A stretch of 64,000 nt of DNA from assembly GCA_015059335.1 (NCBI GenBank), contig SVAP01000003.1, forward strand, positions 33,930-97,929. The letters run 5' to 3'. Positions 63,404 to 64,000 of this stretch are shown here, one piece after another. The position numbers were made by a program, and so were the translations under genes. The stretch's first letter is position 1. The number at the start of each line of letters is the position of its first letter. The notes under the pieces were generated by a model, which saw nothing but the letters and a program-made list of their open reading frames with translations, did no database searches and was not told the origin of the DNA. Source of the DNA: Bacillota bacterium (GTDB lineage: Bacteria > Bacillota_I > Bacilli_A > RF39 > UBA660).

Positions 63404-64000
63404 GTGTTGAAATTTGAAAAACCAGAATACAAGGTAACAGACTATATAGAAAATAATTTTTATGGAAAATTTGAATTAGAACCTCTTGAAAGAGGATTTG
63501 GAACTACAATTGGTAACGCTCTTAGAAGAATTATGTTATCAAGTTTACCAGGTAGTGCAATTACTAGTGTTAAAATAGATGGAGTTATGCATGAATTCCA
63601 AACAATCGATGGAGTTGTAGAAGACGTAACTTCAATAGTATTAAATCTTAAAGGTGTTGTTGTTAAAAATCATTCACCAGAAGAAAAGAAAGTTATTCGT
63701 TTAAATATTACTGGCGAAAAAGAAGTTACTGCTGGTGACTTTGAAACCGATCCAGACATTGAAATTATCAATAAGGATTTAGTTATTGCTCATGTAAGTG
63801 AAGGTGGAAAACTAGTAATGGAAGCTACTATCGGAAACGGTAGAGGATATGTACGTTCTGACGAACAAAAAAGATTATTAGGAGATGTAAAAGTTGGAGT
63901 TATTCCTATAGATTCAATTTATTCTCCAATTGAAAGAGTTAGTTATGATGTTGAAAGTGCTCGTGTAGGACAAAATGAAAGTTATGATAAATTAATTATG
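63404..64000 (+). CDS. rpoA: RNA polymerase subunit alpha (3' end outside window)
   Basis: 199 codons are present and the frame is open at the window edge. GTG 63404 is the likely start, with AAAGGGGATG about 9 nt upstream; the next codon TTG is an alternative. 'LEPLERGFGTTIGNALRRIM' with 'LSSLPGSAITSVKIDGVMHE' is the dimerisation core, 'PIDSIYSPIERVSYDVESAR' and 'VGQNESYDKL' the beta/beta'-contact part. The C-terminal DNA-binding domain is beyond the window. Confidence 0.97.
   Translation, partial: MLKFEKPEYKVTDYIENNFYGKFELEPLERGFGTTIGNALRRIMLSSLPGSAITSVKIDGVMHEFQTIDGVVEDVTSIVLNLKGVVVKNHSPEEKKVIRLNITGEKEVTAGDFETDPDIEIINKDLVIAHVSEGGKLVMEATIGNGRGYVRSDEQKRLLGDVKVGVIPIDSIYSPIERVSYDVESARVGQNESYDKLIM

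Overview
The window is about 64 kb of very AT-rich bacterial chromosome, densely coded and almost entirely on the + strand. Gene order matches the origin-proximal region of Bacillus-type Bacillota very closely: recF-gyrB-gyrA; tadA/SRP RNA-dnaX-ybaB-recR-bofA; holB-ricT-trmN6-rsmI; pth-mfd-spoVT; metG-tatD-yabE-like-rsmA-yabG-veg-spoVG; yabP-yabQ-divIC-tilS-ftsH; parA-parB-DUF951-ychF-rpsF-ssb-rpsR; and the S10-spc-alpha ribosomal operons. BofA, SpoVT, SpoVG, YabG, YabP, YabQ and Spo0A imply a spore-forming ancestor or a present spore former. TGA ends several conserved genes, so the standard code is used. My inference is an uncultured, low-GC, host-associated member of the Bacilli (Erysipelotrichia/RF39-like), not a Mollicute with recoded UGA.

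Layout. 1-6.0 kb: the end of a ComK-family regulator, then recF, gyrB and gyrA. 6.0-6.4 kb: a gene-free stretch with five identical parS palindromes, the target of the ParB encoded at 29.9 kb. 6.4-17 kb: small SRP RNA, tadA, clamp-loader subunits (dnaX, holB), recombination and translation genes, mfd. 17-29 kb: ppa (- strand), spoVT, T-box-controlled metG, cell-wall, rRNA-modification and sporulation genes, division gene divIC, tilS, ftsH. 29-35 kb: parAB, an AbgT-type transporter, ychF and the rpsF-ssb-rpsR operon with an S6:S18-type leader. 35-49 kb: clpP, a TGS-uridine-kinase protein and a glycolytic block (gap, pgk, tpi, gpmI) interrupted by a Rieske FAD oxidoreductase, a glycosyltransferase, spo0A and less familiar genes. 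49-50.4 kb: an unrecognised TPR-type protein. 50.6 kb to the end: the ribosomal-protein superoperon through the start of rpoA; rpmD (L30) is absent from its usual place.

The most unusual observations are these. (1) pgk is fused in frame to a polytopic flippase-like membrane domain, with a 10-A run at the junction; a slip in either direction would end translation within a few codons and release soluble PGK. (2) Five perfect parS sites lie within about 375 bp, most of them inside longer palindromes with differing arms. (3) FtsH carries a C-terminal Rho_N/SAP-like helical motif. (4) dnaX has an A7 run at the gamma/tau boundary with stops immediately in both other frames. (5) A TPR protein appears to contain PemK/MazF-like modules. 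(6) Several RNA-level control candidates occur: T-box, S6:S18 leader, S10 leader, a mini-ORF ahead of recF and alternative hairpins inside the start of mfd. No tRNA, rRNA, IS element or CRISPR array was seen.
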